The position numbers and the translations under genes are program-made. DNA of 46,666 bases from an uncultured Bacteroidia bacterium (GTDB lineage: Bacteria > Bacteroidota > Bacteroidia > Bacteroidales > Prolixibacteraceae): the NCBI GenBank assembly GCA_903927965.1, contig CAIYPA010000543.1:1-46666 (forward strand). The letters run 5' to 3'. Below the pieces are notes generated by a model. That model made no database searches. It was given only the letters and a program-made list of their open reading frames with translations, and was not told the DNA's origin. Below, in pieces: positions 10,001 to 16,887 of the stretch. Numbering within the stretch: position 1 is the first letter of the stretch; each line of letters opens with the position of its first letter.

Positions 10001-10444
10001 GCTTGGAATCGTCAAAGACCCCGTAATCGATTCAGCCGTTTTGGCATGTAGCGCATAAGGAACGCTAACCAACTGACTATATCCTGAGATCGTGTAATTT
10101 GTACCACCGGTAAGATCCGCATCAGTCAAAATAAAATATGGACCATTGGCCCAACTAATCGAACTAAAGCCAGCGGCACCTCCAATTTCCAACGATACGA
10201 GACCATTGGTATTGGTCGTAGGTGTGAAAGTTTCAGTATAGACAATTGAACCCGACTGGGTACCCTGAGCAATACGAATCCGCATCCCAATGGTTTTGTT
10301 TGTGACGAGCGCTTTGCTTGCGTCCCTTATAACAGCCTGATAACTCATCTTTTGCGGAACCTGGGCAAAAATAGTTGAGCTGATTAATTGCAACACTAAT
10401 ACCAGGATTAGTATTACATTACGATTTTGAATTTTTATTCTCAT
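4016..10444 (-). CDS. Giant repeat-rich fibre-like exported protein
   Basis: A 2142-residue protein. It begins with a signal peptide (about residues 1-27) and then a module common in exported Bacteroidota proteins (QKMSYQAVIRD ... SVPYALHAKTAE, residues 28-140). Next come just over three copies of a 187-residue repeat (GDVFYNT, YYYDGTSWK, LSGFGAPT, DAANKAYVD). Then a duplicated block appears with TADDYIKNKP, NDAGYLT and DPIWNLAK. Two copies of LYPTQNAVK / KGKVQLAGDL follow. A second repeat array with IADNAIT and KIADANVTT units lies at about residues 1550-1960. The C-terminal tip (FPKAWG, then DGFEKRVV and YQVWIF) resembles phage receptor-binding tips. Many of these motifs are typical of trimeric phage tail fibres. 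With an export signal and no phage genes nearby, a host surface adhesin is the best inference. No T9SS sorting domain is seen at its end, so its route across the outer membrane is unclear. Confidence 0.8.
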   Translation of the reverse strand: MRIKIQNRNVILILVLVLQLISSTIFAQVPQKMSYQAVIRDASKALVTNKTIGMRIRIAQGTQSGSIVYTETFTPTTNTNGLVSLEIGGAAGFSSISWANGPYFILTDADLTGGTNYTISGYSQLVSVPYALHAKTAESITGSLTIPSGVTLPSPVSPTGSFYYKTDSDILYVSNGTVWLPVSTHGSTPSGTTFPVPTNPGDVFFNTANKNFYYWDGTTWKLVSNIPSGTTLPTAASSVVGDPFFKTDTNILYIFNGTSWNPINGLSSTLAEGSLFVGNAANVATPTTKVNIPLSGFGAPTADVSLGNKNITFLADPLIPTDAANKRYVDSKVSTNLNGPALPAVAGTAGNTFFNTTDKVFYISDGSKWLPVATDGSTPSGPTFPTLPAPGDVFYNTATSNYYYYDGTSWKIASSIPTGTSLPLTGVSGDPFFKSDTNTLYIYSNGAWTVAGLSNILANGSFYVGNASNIATATTKTSIPLSGFGAPTTSVSMGSQKLTNVATPTADPDAANKAYVDSKYSTTPSGPTLPAVPGAAGNTFFNTTSNVLYISDGTTWLAVTTDGSTPSGPTFPPSPSPGDVFYNTANNNYYYYDGTSWKITSSIPTGTTLPLTGIPGDPFFKTDTNTLYVYNNGVWAVAGLSNTLANGSFFVGNASNVATATTKTSIPLSGFGVPTTDVSMGTQKLTNLLTPTAGPDAANKAYVDAKTATTPTGPTNPPAAGASVGDVFYNTSTKSFYYFDGTDWKLISGVPTGTTLPPTGNPGDTFYNSTTNTLYVYNNGTWNSTKVQANWTENVVTADDYIKNKPTRVSQFTNDAGYLTSLGVPAAETDPIWNLAKGNYYTSAELSSYFPGSALVHWKNITNTPTTLLGYGITDAASSNHNHAIDGLSNVTITGKANNDILQWDNVSGKWVNKPLAVAVVQAETDPVVSAINGIVKSDGTNITNAVAGTDYVTPNSAIAGATKTKITYDSKGLVTAGADATTADIAPTANRQYVNTAQLTVINNTTNTNTGDQTAIQVAVTPTGNISSTNVQNALVELQGDINTINTSSHAAVTLGTTNGLALTGQQLSLGAATPALPGAMSAADKAKLDGIAAGAKVNVQADWNQTTITADDYIKNKPVNVGSFNNNVGYLTAGTLGAAESDPIWNLAKSNYYTKTELSTNFAGSAAVEWLNIINTPFNITGIAGGDLLRYNAITSKFEKFTPNYLTSTTLPAAETDPVVAKIKGIVKSDGTTISGAMAGTDYVDPTTTLTINGTTHDLSTDRSFNVGTVTSVSATGPISVTNGTTTPNISISQAGAAANGYLTSADWIAFNNKQAELGFTPENIANKSTLVTLGNSNTLYPTQNAVKTYVDNSITASTIPDATTLTKGKVQLAGDLAGTAAAPTVPGLALKEPTVLPGTTSQYYRGDKTWQTLDKSAVGLGNVDNTTDLNKPISTATSAALALKEDVSNKSTSTTLGNSNSLYPTQNAVKSYVDNQITTNATPDATTLSKGKVQLAGDLGGAAATPSVLKINGATLGTTTAADGNILIADGTKWESQTLSGDVNITKAGVATIQTNAVTTSKITDSNVTASKLTAGGGTAGRVAVADATGAVTYGNIPSGSVNGANLTSTDINVTGGTGATLTAASLAIADNAITNVKMADNAIGTAELQSNAVTAIKIADANVTTSKIADANVTSGKLTAGVGTAGRVAVANAAGVVTYGNIPSGSVNGANLTSTDITVTGGTGATLTTATLAIADNAITNAKMADNAIGTAELQNNAVTTSKITDANVTAAKLTAGAGTVGRVAVVTDITGTVTYGNVPSGSVTGKDLTSTDIVVTNGTGATLTSASLAIADNAITNAKMADNAIGTVELTDDAVTTPKIADANITTNKIANANVTTVKIADLNVTAGKLTAGAGTDGRVALANAAGAVTYGNIPSSSVNGANLTSTDLVVTGGTGSTLVPASLAIADGAVTTSKIANGTIKNEDLNKTDIQISGFANATANVSLGDGTTNFKITNLAAPTNPTDAVNKKYVDEAVNVPGKLYKGTIADNLTAFTALDWATINTVPNTVGTSIPSTICTLATTPSTWTWIAFPKAWGAQNFFFKYIPADIIPAVPAVVYSVFDGFEKRVVTSSAGVDYQVWIFKTTPNVNVDLIVNN
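4560..5790 (-). repeat. Degenerate tandem repeat with 27-bp sub-repeats in the giant fibre gene
   Basis: Four copies of a block encoding YGNIPSGSVNGANLTSTD, TGGTGATL, SLAIADNAITNAKMADNAIG and KLTAG elements. The same anchor (TACACTG or close variant) falls at 4673, 5021, 5312 and 5630, giving spacings of 348, 291 and 318 bp. The length differences follow from gain or loss of a 9-codon unit encoding KIADANVTT-like residues, plus one extra codon in one copy. Confidence 0.8.
8341..10023 (-). repeat. Three 561-bp tandem repeats in the giant fibre gene
   Basis: The segment encoding the DAANKAYVD linker recurs with the same base at 8341, 8902 and 9463, exactly 561 bp (187 codons) apart each time. 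Each unit holds two GDxFYNT...DGTxWK half-units and one GSFxVGNASN...LSGFGAPT segment. A partial fourth copy lies at about 8080-8340. The copies have diverged by point changes but not in length, so unit length appears to be constrained. Confidence 0.85.
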
Positions 10445-10656
10445 GGCTTAACTTTATTAGTCTGAGTATTCTGATTTATGGTAATAATATTTGGTAAAAT
10501 TTATTTGATCCTATTGTAGGAAATTAACAACAGCCAAATTTGGCATAAGTACAGATGGTTTATCAGACCGGTTTTGGATTTAAGTACACTTTTCATTTCG
10601 TATTTATATTAGTATTTGTATTGACTTATATTTTTACTTTAGAGTTTCAGATCTGA

Positions 10657-11172
10657 TTAATATTTAATAATTTTAAATGTTATTCTTTCACTGGTAGAAC
10701 CATTTTCGCTCTTTAAAATACTCAGGATATACGTAGCATCTGGCAATTGACCCATGGGCAAAGTTGTTTCAGCACTAAAAATCCCACCGTCATACAAAGG
10801 TTTTCCATTCAAATTATACAAATAATAATGCAATCCCTGATAGTGGGAATCGGTTATATCAAAGTTGTTAATCTTTACTATCACGTAATTGGTTGTTGGA
10901 TTAGGGTAAACCCCGGCATCAATTCCAACATACTGAAAAATTACAGAAATGTCGTAAGCTTGCTGTACCCCTTGTGCAACATATCCTATCGATGCAACCT
11001 GGTTGGTGGTGTAAACAACCTGACCAATCGTATAGCTGATGGAACCCGCACTTCCCGAAATATCACCGCCAGTGGCAGGTACAGCCGTTAATTCGGTGGG
11101 CTGACCATATATCGATTGAAATAAAACAATCAATATAACTAAAATGCTTAGTTTCAATTTATTAAATAACAT
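10657..11172 (-). CDS. Small secreted protein with T9SS C-terminal sorting domain
   Basis: A 171-residue protein with a signal peptide (MLFNKLKLSILVILIVLFQSIYGQ). A short segment follows that is typical of T9SS cargo families (AVPATGGDISGSAGSISYTIGQVVYT, ending VAQGVQQAYDI; given here in parts of one run only as landmarks GGDISGS, SYTIGQ and GVQQAY). The last 85 residues form a type A sorting domain: VYPNPTTNYVIV, an LYNLNGKPL strand, a TYILSI strand and the ending RITFKIIKY. Family knowledge says such domains direct export through the type IX system and surface attachment. It is the first gene of the minus-strand fibre locus, 212 bp before the giant fibre gene, with a TAATTTTG -7 box upstream. 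It may be an anchor or assembly partner of the fibres, but that is inference; such proteins are common across the phylum. Confidence 0.8.
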   Translation of the reverse strand: MLFNKLKLSILVILIVLFQSIYGQPTELTAVPATGGDISGSAGSISYTIGQVVYTTNQVASIGYVAQGVQQAYDISVIFQYVGIDAGVYPNPTTNYVIVKINNFDITDSHYQGLHYYLYNLNGKPLYDGGIFSAETTLPMGQLPDATYILSILKSENGSTSERITFKIIKY

Positions 11173-11219
11173 ATTCTCATTCCAATTTAAATTGGTTTAA
11201 TAGATCGTTATACGAGGGG

Positions 11220-11227
11220 CAAAATTA
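11220..11227 (-). promoter_or_regulatory. -7 box (TAATTTTG) of the T9SS-sorted gene
   Basis: TAATTTTG on the minus strand matches the Bacteroidota consensus TAnnTTTG and lies 48 bp before the start codon at 11172. A perfect 14-bp palindrome CCAATTTAAATTGG (11182-11195) lies between the box and the start, within the predicted leader. Confidence 0.5.
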
Positions 11228-12010
11228 AAAGTTTCAATTAAGATTCAGAATATTTATAAAATCATTTTCCCCTGATAAATAACTTTGCGAATATATATTA
11301 TTTTCTTATACAAAGCAACTACTAACGATAATTCTTTTAATGTGGATATTTTTTCAATTTTTATTAAATCAACATTCATAATGATTATTTTGTATCCTGA
11401 TACGATACAACATAAATGAACTCTTATTGAGAATAAATGAAAATGAAGGAGTGACAAAAAAAAAGATCGGATTATTGAAGGCCCTCATCTGTTACAGATG
11501 AAAAAATAATAAAATAAATTTTATTGCGGTTCTGTTTTTGGGTCCAAATGCAAAAACCAACATATTAAAATTAAAATTAGATCCAAAGTTCAGGACATTT
11601 CTAAATATTTAAGGTTTTTCAAGGTTAGCCAACTTAAAATAATCTGTCATTATATATAAGAAAACATCAGATGTAATATTATTTTACTCCTGAATTCCTA
11701 TAATCAACCTTTATTTACTTTAATGAGCCTGAATTGTAAATTATATACAACTAATTTTTGCTCCAGAAAATTCGCAGGTCAATCCATAGAGTTTTAATCG
11801 TGTCAAAATTCGGCTTAAGTCAAAATTATTGTACAACTCTATAATTCTCAGTTGGTAACGATTCCCATCAAATAAAATCTTAGAAATTTAGATTTTGGAT
11901 ACGAAAACTGCATATCCTTAAAAAATGTTTGAGGTTAGTTATTGTAAATTAACCTTATATGATAATAAACAGCGTGAGATTAGTAATAGAGTACTTGAAC
12001 CTTCTAATTT
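11228..12010. other. AT-rich intergenic region without a supported gene
   Basis: This gap of about 0.8 kb separates the fibre locus from housekeeping genes. No reading frame in it looks coding; a 67-codon minus-strand frame at 11254-11457 has poor composition and no family resemblance. A small hairpin TCATCTG / CAGATGA lies at 11485-11501. I saw no tRNA, CRISPR or insertion sequence. It could hold a small RNA, which cannot be judged by eye. Confidence 0.5.
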
Positions 12011-12061
12011 TTCTCCGTTCTTTTAAAAGCCTAATTATTAGACATTTAAAAGAACGGAGAA
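12011..12061 (-). terminator. Perfect 17-bp hairpin after the DUF1080 gene
   Basis: TTCTCCGTTCTTTTAAA (12011-12027) and its exact reverse complement (12045-12061) flank a 17-nt loop. The hairpin starts 6 bp beyond the stop codon of the minus-strand DUF1080 gene. There is no clean T-tract behind it, so it may act as a terminator, a transcript-protecting stem or a protein-binding site. Confidence 0.55.
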
Positions 12062-12067
12062 GTTAAA

Positions 12068-12835
12068 CTACAGTTTTCGGATCCATATATTTCTATAGCT
12101 TACTGGATTACCATGATCCTGAAGAACCAATGATCCTGCCCCATGGGCTTTATATTTTGGTATTCCAATGTATTCGGTGGGACCCAAAAGCATAACATTG
12201 TTTTGAACCAAAACACCATTCTGAAGGACAGTAGCCCGTGCAGGTAAGAAAAGAGTCCCATCCTCTTTAAACCTTGGGGCGGTCCAGATTACATCATAAG
12301 TCTGCCATTCGCCAGGTTTTTTACAGACATTTACCAGGGGTGCGTACTGTTTGTAAAATGATCCTGCCTGACCGTTCCGATAGGTCCGATTATCGTAATT
12401 GTCGAGAACCTGCAATTCGTAACGTTCCTGCATAAAAATCCCGGAGTTCCCACGTCCCTGGCTCTTGCTTTCAGGATTAACTTCAGCAGGTGACCGCCAT
12501 TCTATGTGAAGCTGATAATCCTCGAATTGTGCTTTGGATTGAATGGTTCCCGTTCCTTTAACAACGGTAACACAATTGTCTGCCACACTCCATCCTGGAG
12601 CTTCACCTTTACTGTTTGCCCAGTTTTGAACCAGTGATTCGTTTGTTCCATCAAAAAGGACAATTGCATCGGATGGCGCTTGCATGGGGCTTTCACCTGG
12701 GGTAACAACCTTTACCTCAGGGTCCCAGAACTCAGTCATCTCCGGTTTCATTTTTGCTAGCTCAGCAGCGTTCTGATTTTGCGCATGTGCCGCAACCACA
12801 CTTAAGATACACACTCCTAAAAGAATCTTTTTCAT
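12068..12835 (-). CDS. Exported DUF1080 (3-keto-disaccharide hydrolase-like) protein
   Basis: A 255-residue protein with a signal peptide (MKKILLGVCILSVVAAHAQ). The rest is a single DUF1080 domain, a concanavalin-like beta-sandwich. Landmarks are IVLFDGTNESL (about 58-68), YQLHIEWRSP (about 106), RGNSGIFMQERYELQVLD (about 128-145), GEWQTYDVIWTAPRF (about 176) and a final LQDHGNPVSYRNIWIR strand. Members act in glycoside breakdown or sugar binding outside the cytoplasm, some on 3-keto-glycosides. The WTAPRF and LQDHG signatures make the family call firm; the substrate is unknown. It stands alone between the intergenic gap and the phosphohexose mutase gene, so no pathway partner is visible nearby. 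Confidence 0.85.
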   Translation of the reverse strand: MKKILLGVCILSVVAAHAQNQNAAELAKMKPEMTEFWDPEVKVVTPGESPMQAPSDAIVLFDGTNESLVQNWANSKGEAPGWSVADNCVTVVKGTGTIQSKAQFEDYQLHIEWRSPAEVNPESKSQGRGNSGIFMQERYELQVLDNYDNRTYRNGQAGSFYKQYAPLVNVCKKPGEWQTYDVIWTAPRFKEDGTLFLPARATVLQNGVLVQNNVMLLGPTEYIGIPKYKAHGAGSLVLQDHGNPVSYRNIWIRKL

Positions 12836-12931
12836 TTTTCTTTTTTTTAATTACAATTAATATATAAAGTATCAATAATAAATTGACATTCATTTGGATA
12901 TTAAAAAATTCCCATTCCGGTTAAATAAGGG

Positions 12932-14677
12932 TTACAGACCAAGATCAACCATAACCCGATCAACTTTCTGATTGGTCTTATTGTCGGTTTCATCGTATTG
13001 GTCGGATGAAGCCAACTTATCCTTTACTTCAATATAAAATTTGATCTTTGGCTCAGTTCCCGATGGCCGAACAGAGACTTTAGTGCCATCAAGGGTAAAG
13101 AATTGCAATACATTTGCTGTAATTTTCTGATTGATTGGCCGCTCCTCCCCGGTGATAAGATTCCTTTCAATCAATGTTTCATAATCCTTTATAATACAAA
13201 GTTCAGATCCTGCCAACTGTTTTGGAGGGCTATTCCTGAAGTTGACCATCATTTGCTCAATCTCTTCTGCCCCACTCTTCCCCTTCCTGACCACATATTT
13301 CATCTTTTCCTTCGAATAGCCATATGTAATGTATATCTCCTGCAGCATTTCAAATAAAGACCGGCCATTGTCCTTAGCCCATGCAGCAATTTCAGCCATT
13401 AGGGCACATGAGCTCACCGCATCCTTATCCCGCACAAAGTCGGCAGGGAGAAATCCAAAACTCTCTTCGCCACCTCCGATATAAGTTTTGATACCTTCAT
13501 TTTCACGGATAACTTCAGCAATATATTTGAATCCAGTATAGACATCATAATATTCCACTCCGTTCTTTCTCGCAATTTCACCAGCTAGCTCTGAAGTAAC
13601 AATCGTTTTTACAATGTACTCATTACCTTTCAAGAGCCCAAGTTCCTTCCTTTTTGTTATTATATAATAAAGAAAGATTAAAACGGTCTGGTTCCCATTA
13701 ACCAGTATAAATTCTCCCTTGTCGTTTTTAACAGCAATCCCAAGCCTGTCAGCATCGGGATCCGAGGCCATCACCAGATCAGCATCAACTTCAATCGCTT
13801 TTTTAATCGCCAAGGCCATTGCGGCCGGCTCTTCAGGATTAGGGGAGATCACAGTAGGGAAATCGCCGCTAACGACATCCTGTTCAGGAATATGAATGAC
13901 ATTCTCGAATCCCATTTTGGCCAAAGCCATAGGGATCAATTTCACGCCTGTTCCATGAATTGGCGTATAAACGATTTTTAAATCTTTCTGACGTTTGATC
14001 ACATCTGGGGATAAGGATACGGAAACAACCTTCTGCAAAAATTTTTCATCCATTTCGGCACCCATTATTGTAATGTTTTCTTTGGGGCCATTGAACTGAA
14101 TGTCATCGACCTTAACCTTTAAAACTTCATTGATAACATTAACATCGTGTGGCTCTACCAACTGTGATCCATCGTCCCAATAGGCTTTGTAACCATTGTA
14201 CTCCTTGGGGTTGTGCGATGCAGTAAGGATAATCCCGCTTTGCAAGCCGAGTTCCCTGATGACAAACGAGAGCTCGGGAGTAGGCCGTAAGTCTTCAAAT
14301 AGATACACTTTAATCCCGTTGGCAGAGAAAATACCCGCAGCCGTTTCGGCAAAAAGCCTGCTATTGTTCCTGCAATCATAACCAATGGCGACCCCAATTT
14401 GGGGCAATCCTGCAAAAACAGTTTTCAGGTAATTGCTCAATCCTTGTGTGGCAGCACCCACAGTATAAATGTTCATCCGGTTAGTTCCAACGCCCATTAT
14501 ACCGCGCAAGCCTCCTGTTCCAAATTCAAGGTCTCTGTAAAATGCATCAATTAAGGCTGTTGAATCTTTATTGTCAATGAGTTGGCGAACTTCCGCCTTG
14601 GTCTTGATATCATAGTTGCCTGTCAGCCATTCGTTTGCTTTTTGAAGAATTTCATCTGGTGTTTCTGGAATTTTCAT
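12932..14677 (-). CDS. Phosphoglucomutase/phosphomannomutase family enzyme
   Basis: A 581-residue cytoplasmic phosphohexose mutase of the alpha-D-phosphohexomutase family, which interconverts sugar 1- and 6-phosphates for glycogen, cell-wall and nucleotide-sugar metabolism. All four family motifs are visible. These are the active-site serine loop TASHNPKEYNG (residues 152-162, Ser154), the Mg-binding loop DPDADR (306-311), the sugar-specificity loop GGGEESFGF (401-409) and the phosphate-binding loop RPSGTEPK near residue 545. Its length fits the longer PgcA-like branch. It is divergent from rpsA with a 248-bp spacer. Whether it prefers glucose or mannose phosphates cannot be told from sequence. 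Confidence 0.93.
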   Translation of the reverse strand: MKIPETPDEILQKANEWLTGNYDIKTKAEVRQLIDNKDSTALIDAFYRDLEFGTGGLRGIMGVGTNRMNIYTVGAATQGLSNYLKTVFAGLPQIGVAIGYDCRNNSRLFAETAAGIFSANGIKVYLFEDLRPTPELSFVIRELGLQSGIILTASHNPKEYNGYKAYWDDGSQLVEPHDVNVINEVLKVKVDDIQFNGPKENITIMGAEMDEKFLQKVVSVSLSPDVIKRQKDLKIVYTPIHGTGVKLIPMALAKMGFENVIHIPEQDVVSGDFPTVISPNPEEPAAMALAIKKAIEVDADLVMASDPDADRLGIAVKNDKGEFILVNGNQTVLIFLYYIITKRKELGLLKGNEYIVKTIVTSELAGEIARKNGVEYYDVYTGFKYIAEVIRENEGIKTYIGGGEESFGFLPADFVRDKDAVSSCALMAEIAAWAKDNGRSLFEMLQEIYITYGYSKEKMKYVVRKGKSGAEEIEQMMVNFRNSPPKQLAGSELCIIKDYETLIERNLITGEERPINQKITANVLQFFTLDGTKVSVRPSGTEPKIKFYIEVKDKLASSDQYDETDNKTNQKVDRVMVDLGL

Positions 14678-14845
14678 TTGTCTAGTGTATTAAATATTTG
14701 TCCGAACAGAATAATTTTAATTTTATAAATCAAATTTCAAAGATAACAGTGATTTTTGAATTTATACCAAATTGAAATAAATATCCTTTTTTTCCATCAT
14801 CCATTTTTCCCTGCTAAAATGATCACAAAAAAGACAAATAATCGT

Positions 14846-14876
14846 TTTGCTATTCAACAGATAAGTAGTACTTTTG
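14846..14876 (+). promoter_or_regulatory. Promoter of rpsA
   Basis: TTTG at 14846-14849 and TACTTTTG at 14869-14876 are separated by 19 bp, fitting the Bacteroidota -33/-7 consensus (TTTG, 19-20 bp, TAnnTTTG). Transcription would start about 40 bp before the rpsA start codon. Confidence 0.65.
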
Positions 14877-14925
14877 CGGCACAAAATAAAATAATGTCTA
14901 ATTTATTAAATTCAAGTCAATTTTA

Positions 14926-16803
14926 ATGAGTGAAATGAACGAAAACCTCGAATCAAACGAGGTAGCGGAAATTGCCGCAGAGGTGCCTGTTGCACGGGTT
15001 GCAAGGGTTTTAAAGGAAACTTCGGCGAAAGCTGATGAAGATTTTGACTGGGATGCTTTTGAAGGGACAAAATCCGTCAATAGCACAACCAGCAAAAAAG
15101 AGATGACAGACATGTACGACAATACCCTTTCTATCCTTCAGGAGAAAGAAGTTGTTGATGGACGCGTGATATCGATGAACAAACGCGAAGTCGTTGTTGA
15201 CATCGGTTACAAATCGGATGGTATTGTTTCTGTAAACGAATTCCGCTATAATCCCGGTATTAAGATCGGCGATAAAGTTGAAGTTTATGTCGAAACACTT
15301 GAGGACAAAAAAGGGCAGCTTACATTATCCCATAAAAAAGCTCGTGCAATGCGCAGTTGGGACCGTGTCAATGCAGCTCTTGAAAAAGACGAAATTATCA
15401 CCGGATTCATTAAATGCCGTACCAAAGGTGGTATGATCGTCGATGTTTTCGGAATTGAGGCATTCCTGCCAGGTTCACAGATTGATGTGAAACCGATCCG
15501 TGATTATGACATTTATGTGAACAAGACCATGGAATTCAAGGTGGTCAAAATCAACCACGAATTCCGCAATGTTGTTGTTTCGCACAAAGCACTTATTGAA
15601 GCTGAACTTGAACAGCAGAAGAAGGATATTATTTCCAAACTCGAAAAAGGACAGGTTCTTGAAGGAACCGTTAAAAATATCACATCCTATGGGGTATTCA
15701 TTGACCTCGGTGGGGTTGATGGTTTGATCCATATCACTGACCTTAGCTGGGGCCGCGTAGCCCATCCAAACGAAATCGTTCAGCTCGACCAGAAGATCAA
15801 CGTTGTTATCCTTGACTTTGATGATGACAAAAAACGTATTGCTCTTGGTCTTAAACAATTATCTTCCCATCCATGGGATAACCTGAATGCAGAACTGAAG
15901 GTTGGTGACGTTGTTAAAGGCAAGGTTGTTGTAATGGCCGATTATGGCGCATTTATCGAAATCGCACCAGGCGTTGAAGGTTTGATCCATGTTTCTGAGA
16001 TGAGCTGGTCACAGCATCTCCGTTCGGCTCAGGACTTCCTGAAAGTTGGGGACGAGGTAGAAGCAACAATACTTACCCTTGATCGCGACGAGCGCAAGAT
16101 GTCTTTGGGTATCAAGCAGATGAAGAATGACCCATGGAACAAAATAGAAGCTAAATATGCGATTGGTTCCAATCATGTGGCACGTGTCCGCAACTTCACC
16201 AACTTTGGGGTATTTGTTGAAATCGAAGAGGGTGTTGATGGCTTGATCCACATCAGCGACCTTAGCTGGACGAAAAAAATCAAACATCCATCCGAATTTA
16301 CAGCAATCGGAGCTGAAGTTGATGTTCAGGTGCTTGATATAGACAAGGAAAACCGTCGTTTGAGCTTAGGCCACAAACAACTGGAAGAAAATCCATGGGA
16401 CGTATTTGAAACAATTTTCACCGTCGATTCTGTCCATGAAGGCACGGTCATCGATCTTTTTGATAAAGGTGCGGTTATTTCATTGCCTTATGGTGTTGAA
16501 GGTTTTGCAACCCCACGACATTTGATCAAGGAAGACGGTTCGAACGTTAAAATGGAAGAAAAACTTGAGTTTAAAGTTATCGAGTTTTCAAAATCCGCTA
16601 AACGCATAATCCTTTCTCATTCAAGGGTTTATGAAGATGCTAAAAAGAACGAGGAAACAGCTAAGAAAAAGGCTGCAACCAAGACAACCCAGAAAGGGAT
16701 GAAAACGCTTAAAGACAACGTTGAAAAAACCACTCTTGGGGACATTAGCGAATTGGCCGCTTTAAGGACCCAGATGGAGGAAAAAGAGAAAAGGGATATT
16801 TAG
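14926..16803 (+). CDS. rpsA: 30S ribosomal protein S1
   Basis: A 625-residue protein with an acidic N-terminal extension of about 60 residues and six S1 RNA-binding domains. The domains begin near residues 72 (VDGRVISMNKREVVVDIG), 165, 245 (LEGTVKNITSYGVFIDLG), 330, 418 and 505. The third to fifth are best conserved, with GVDGLIHISDLSW-type ends; the second and sixth are divergent, as is usual. A basic lysine-rich tail follows. S1 binds mRNA on the small ribosomal subunit. The N-terminal extension is typical of the Bacteroidota form. A strong promoter lies upstream and a clear rho-independent terminator downstream, so it is probably transcribed alone. Confidence 0.96.
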   Translation: MSEMNENLESNEVAEIAAEVPVARVARVLKETSAKADEDFDWDAFEGTKSVNSTTSKKEMTDMYDNTLSILQEKEVVDGRVISMNKREVVVDIGYKSDGIVSVNEFRYNPGIKIGDKVEVYVETLEDKKGQLTLSHKKARAMRSWDRVNAALEKDEIITGFIKCRTKGGMIVDVFGIEAFLPGSQIDVKPIRDYDIYVNKTMEFKVVKINHEFRNVVVSHKALIEAELEQQKKDIISKLEKGQVLEGTVKNITSYGVFIDLGGVDGLIHITDLSWGRVAHPNEIVQLDQKINVVILDFDDDKKRIALGLKQLSSHPWDNLNAELKVGDVVKGKVVVMADYGAFIEIAPGVEGLIHVSEMSWSQHLRSAQDFLKVGDEVEATILTLDRDERKMSLGIKQMKNDPWNKIEAKYAIGSNHVARVRNFTNFGVFVEIEEGVDGLIHISDLSWTKKIKHPSEFTAIGAEVDVQVLDIDKENRRLSLGHKQLEENPWDVFETIFTVDSVHEGTVIDLFDKGAVISLPYGVEGFATPRHLIKEDGSNVKMEEKLEFKVIEFSKSAKRIILSHSRVYEDAKKNEETAKKKAATKTTQKGMKTLKDNVEKTTLGDISELAALRTQMEEKEKRDI

Positions 16804-16833
16804 ACCTATTTTCTTAATCAGTTTCAATCACAT

Positions 16834-16864
16834 AAAACCCGGTTTTAAAAGCCGGGTTTTTTTT
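16834..16864 (+). terminator. Rho-independent terminator of rpsA
   Basis: AAAACCCGG (16834-16842) pairs exactly with CCGGGTTTT (16852-16860) around a 9-nt loop and runs into eight T residues. It lies 30 bp beyond the rpsA stop and just before rnz. Confidence 0.9.
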
Positions 16865-16887
16865 GTAGGTTTGAATAAAATTTCAAT

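Noticed and set aside
4560-10023. Regular repeats that might suggest a CRISPR array
   Set aside because: The repeats are in frame within one long coding region, are 291-561 bp long and have no short identical repeats with unique spacers.
10533-10544. 12-bp palindrome GCCAAATTTGGC upstream of the giant fibre gene
   Set aside because: Short palindromes of this kind are expected by chance in AT-rich spacers; there is no -7 box beside it and no second copy was noticed.
1-11172. Prophage
   Set aside because: Tail-fibre-like motifs are present, but all proteins have export signals and no phage structural, replication or integration gene is visible. It stays open only for the region left of the window.
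11254-11457. 67-codon minus-strand frame in the AT-rich gap
   Set aside because: Composition follows the AT-rich background, there is no family resemblance and no promoter or operon context.
11485-11501. Small hairpin TCATCTG/CAGATGA in the gap
   Set aside because: A 7-bp stem without a T-tract on either strand and without a gene to terminate.
15475-15858. 127-codon frame antisense to rpsA
   Set aside because: It lies wholly within the S1 domains of rpsA and has no protein-like features of its own.
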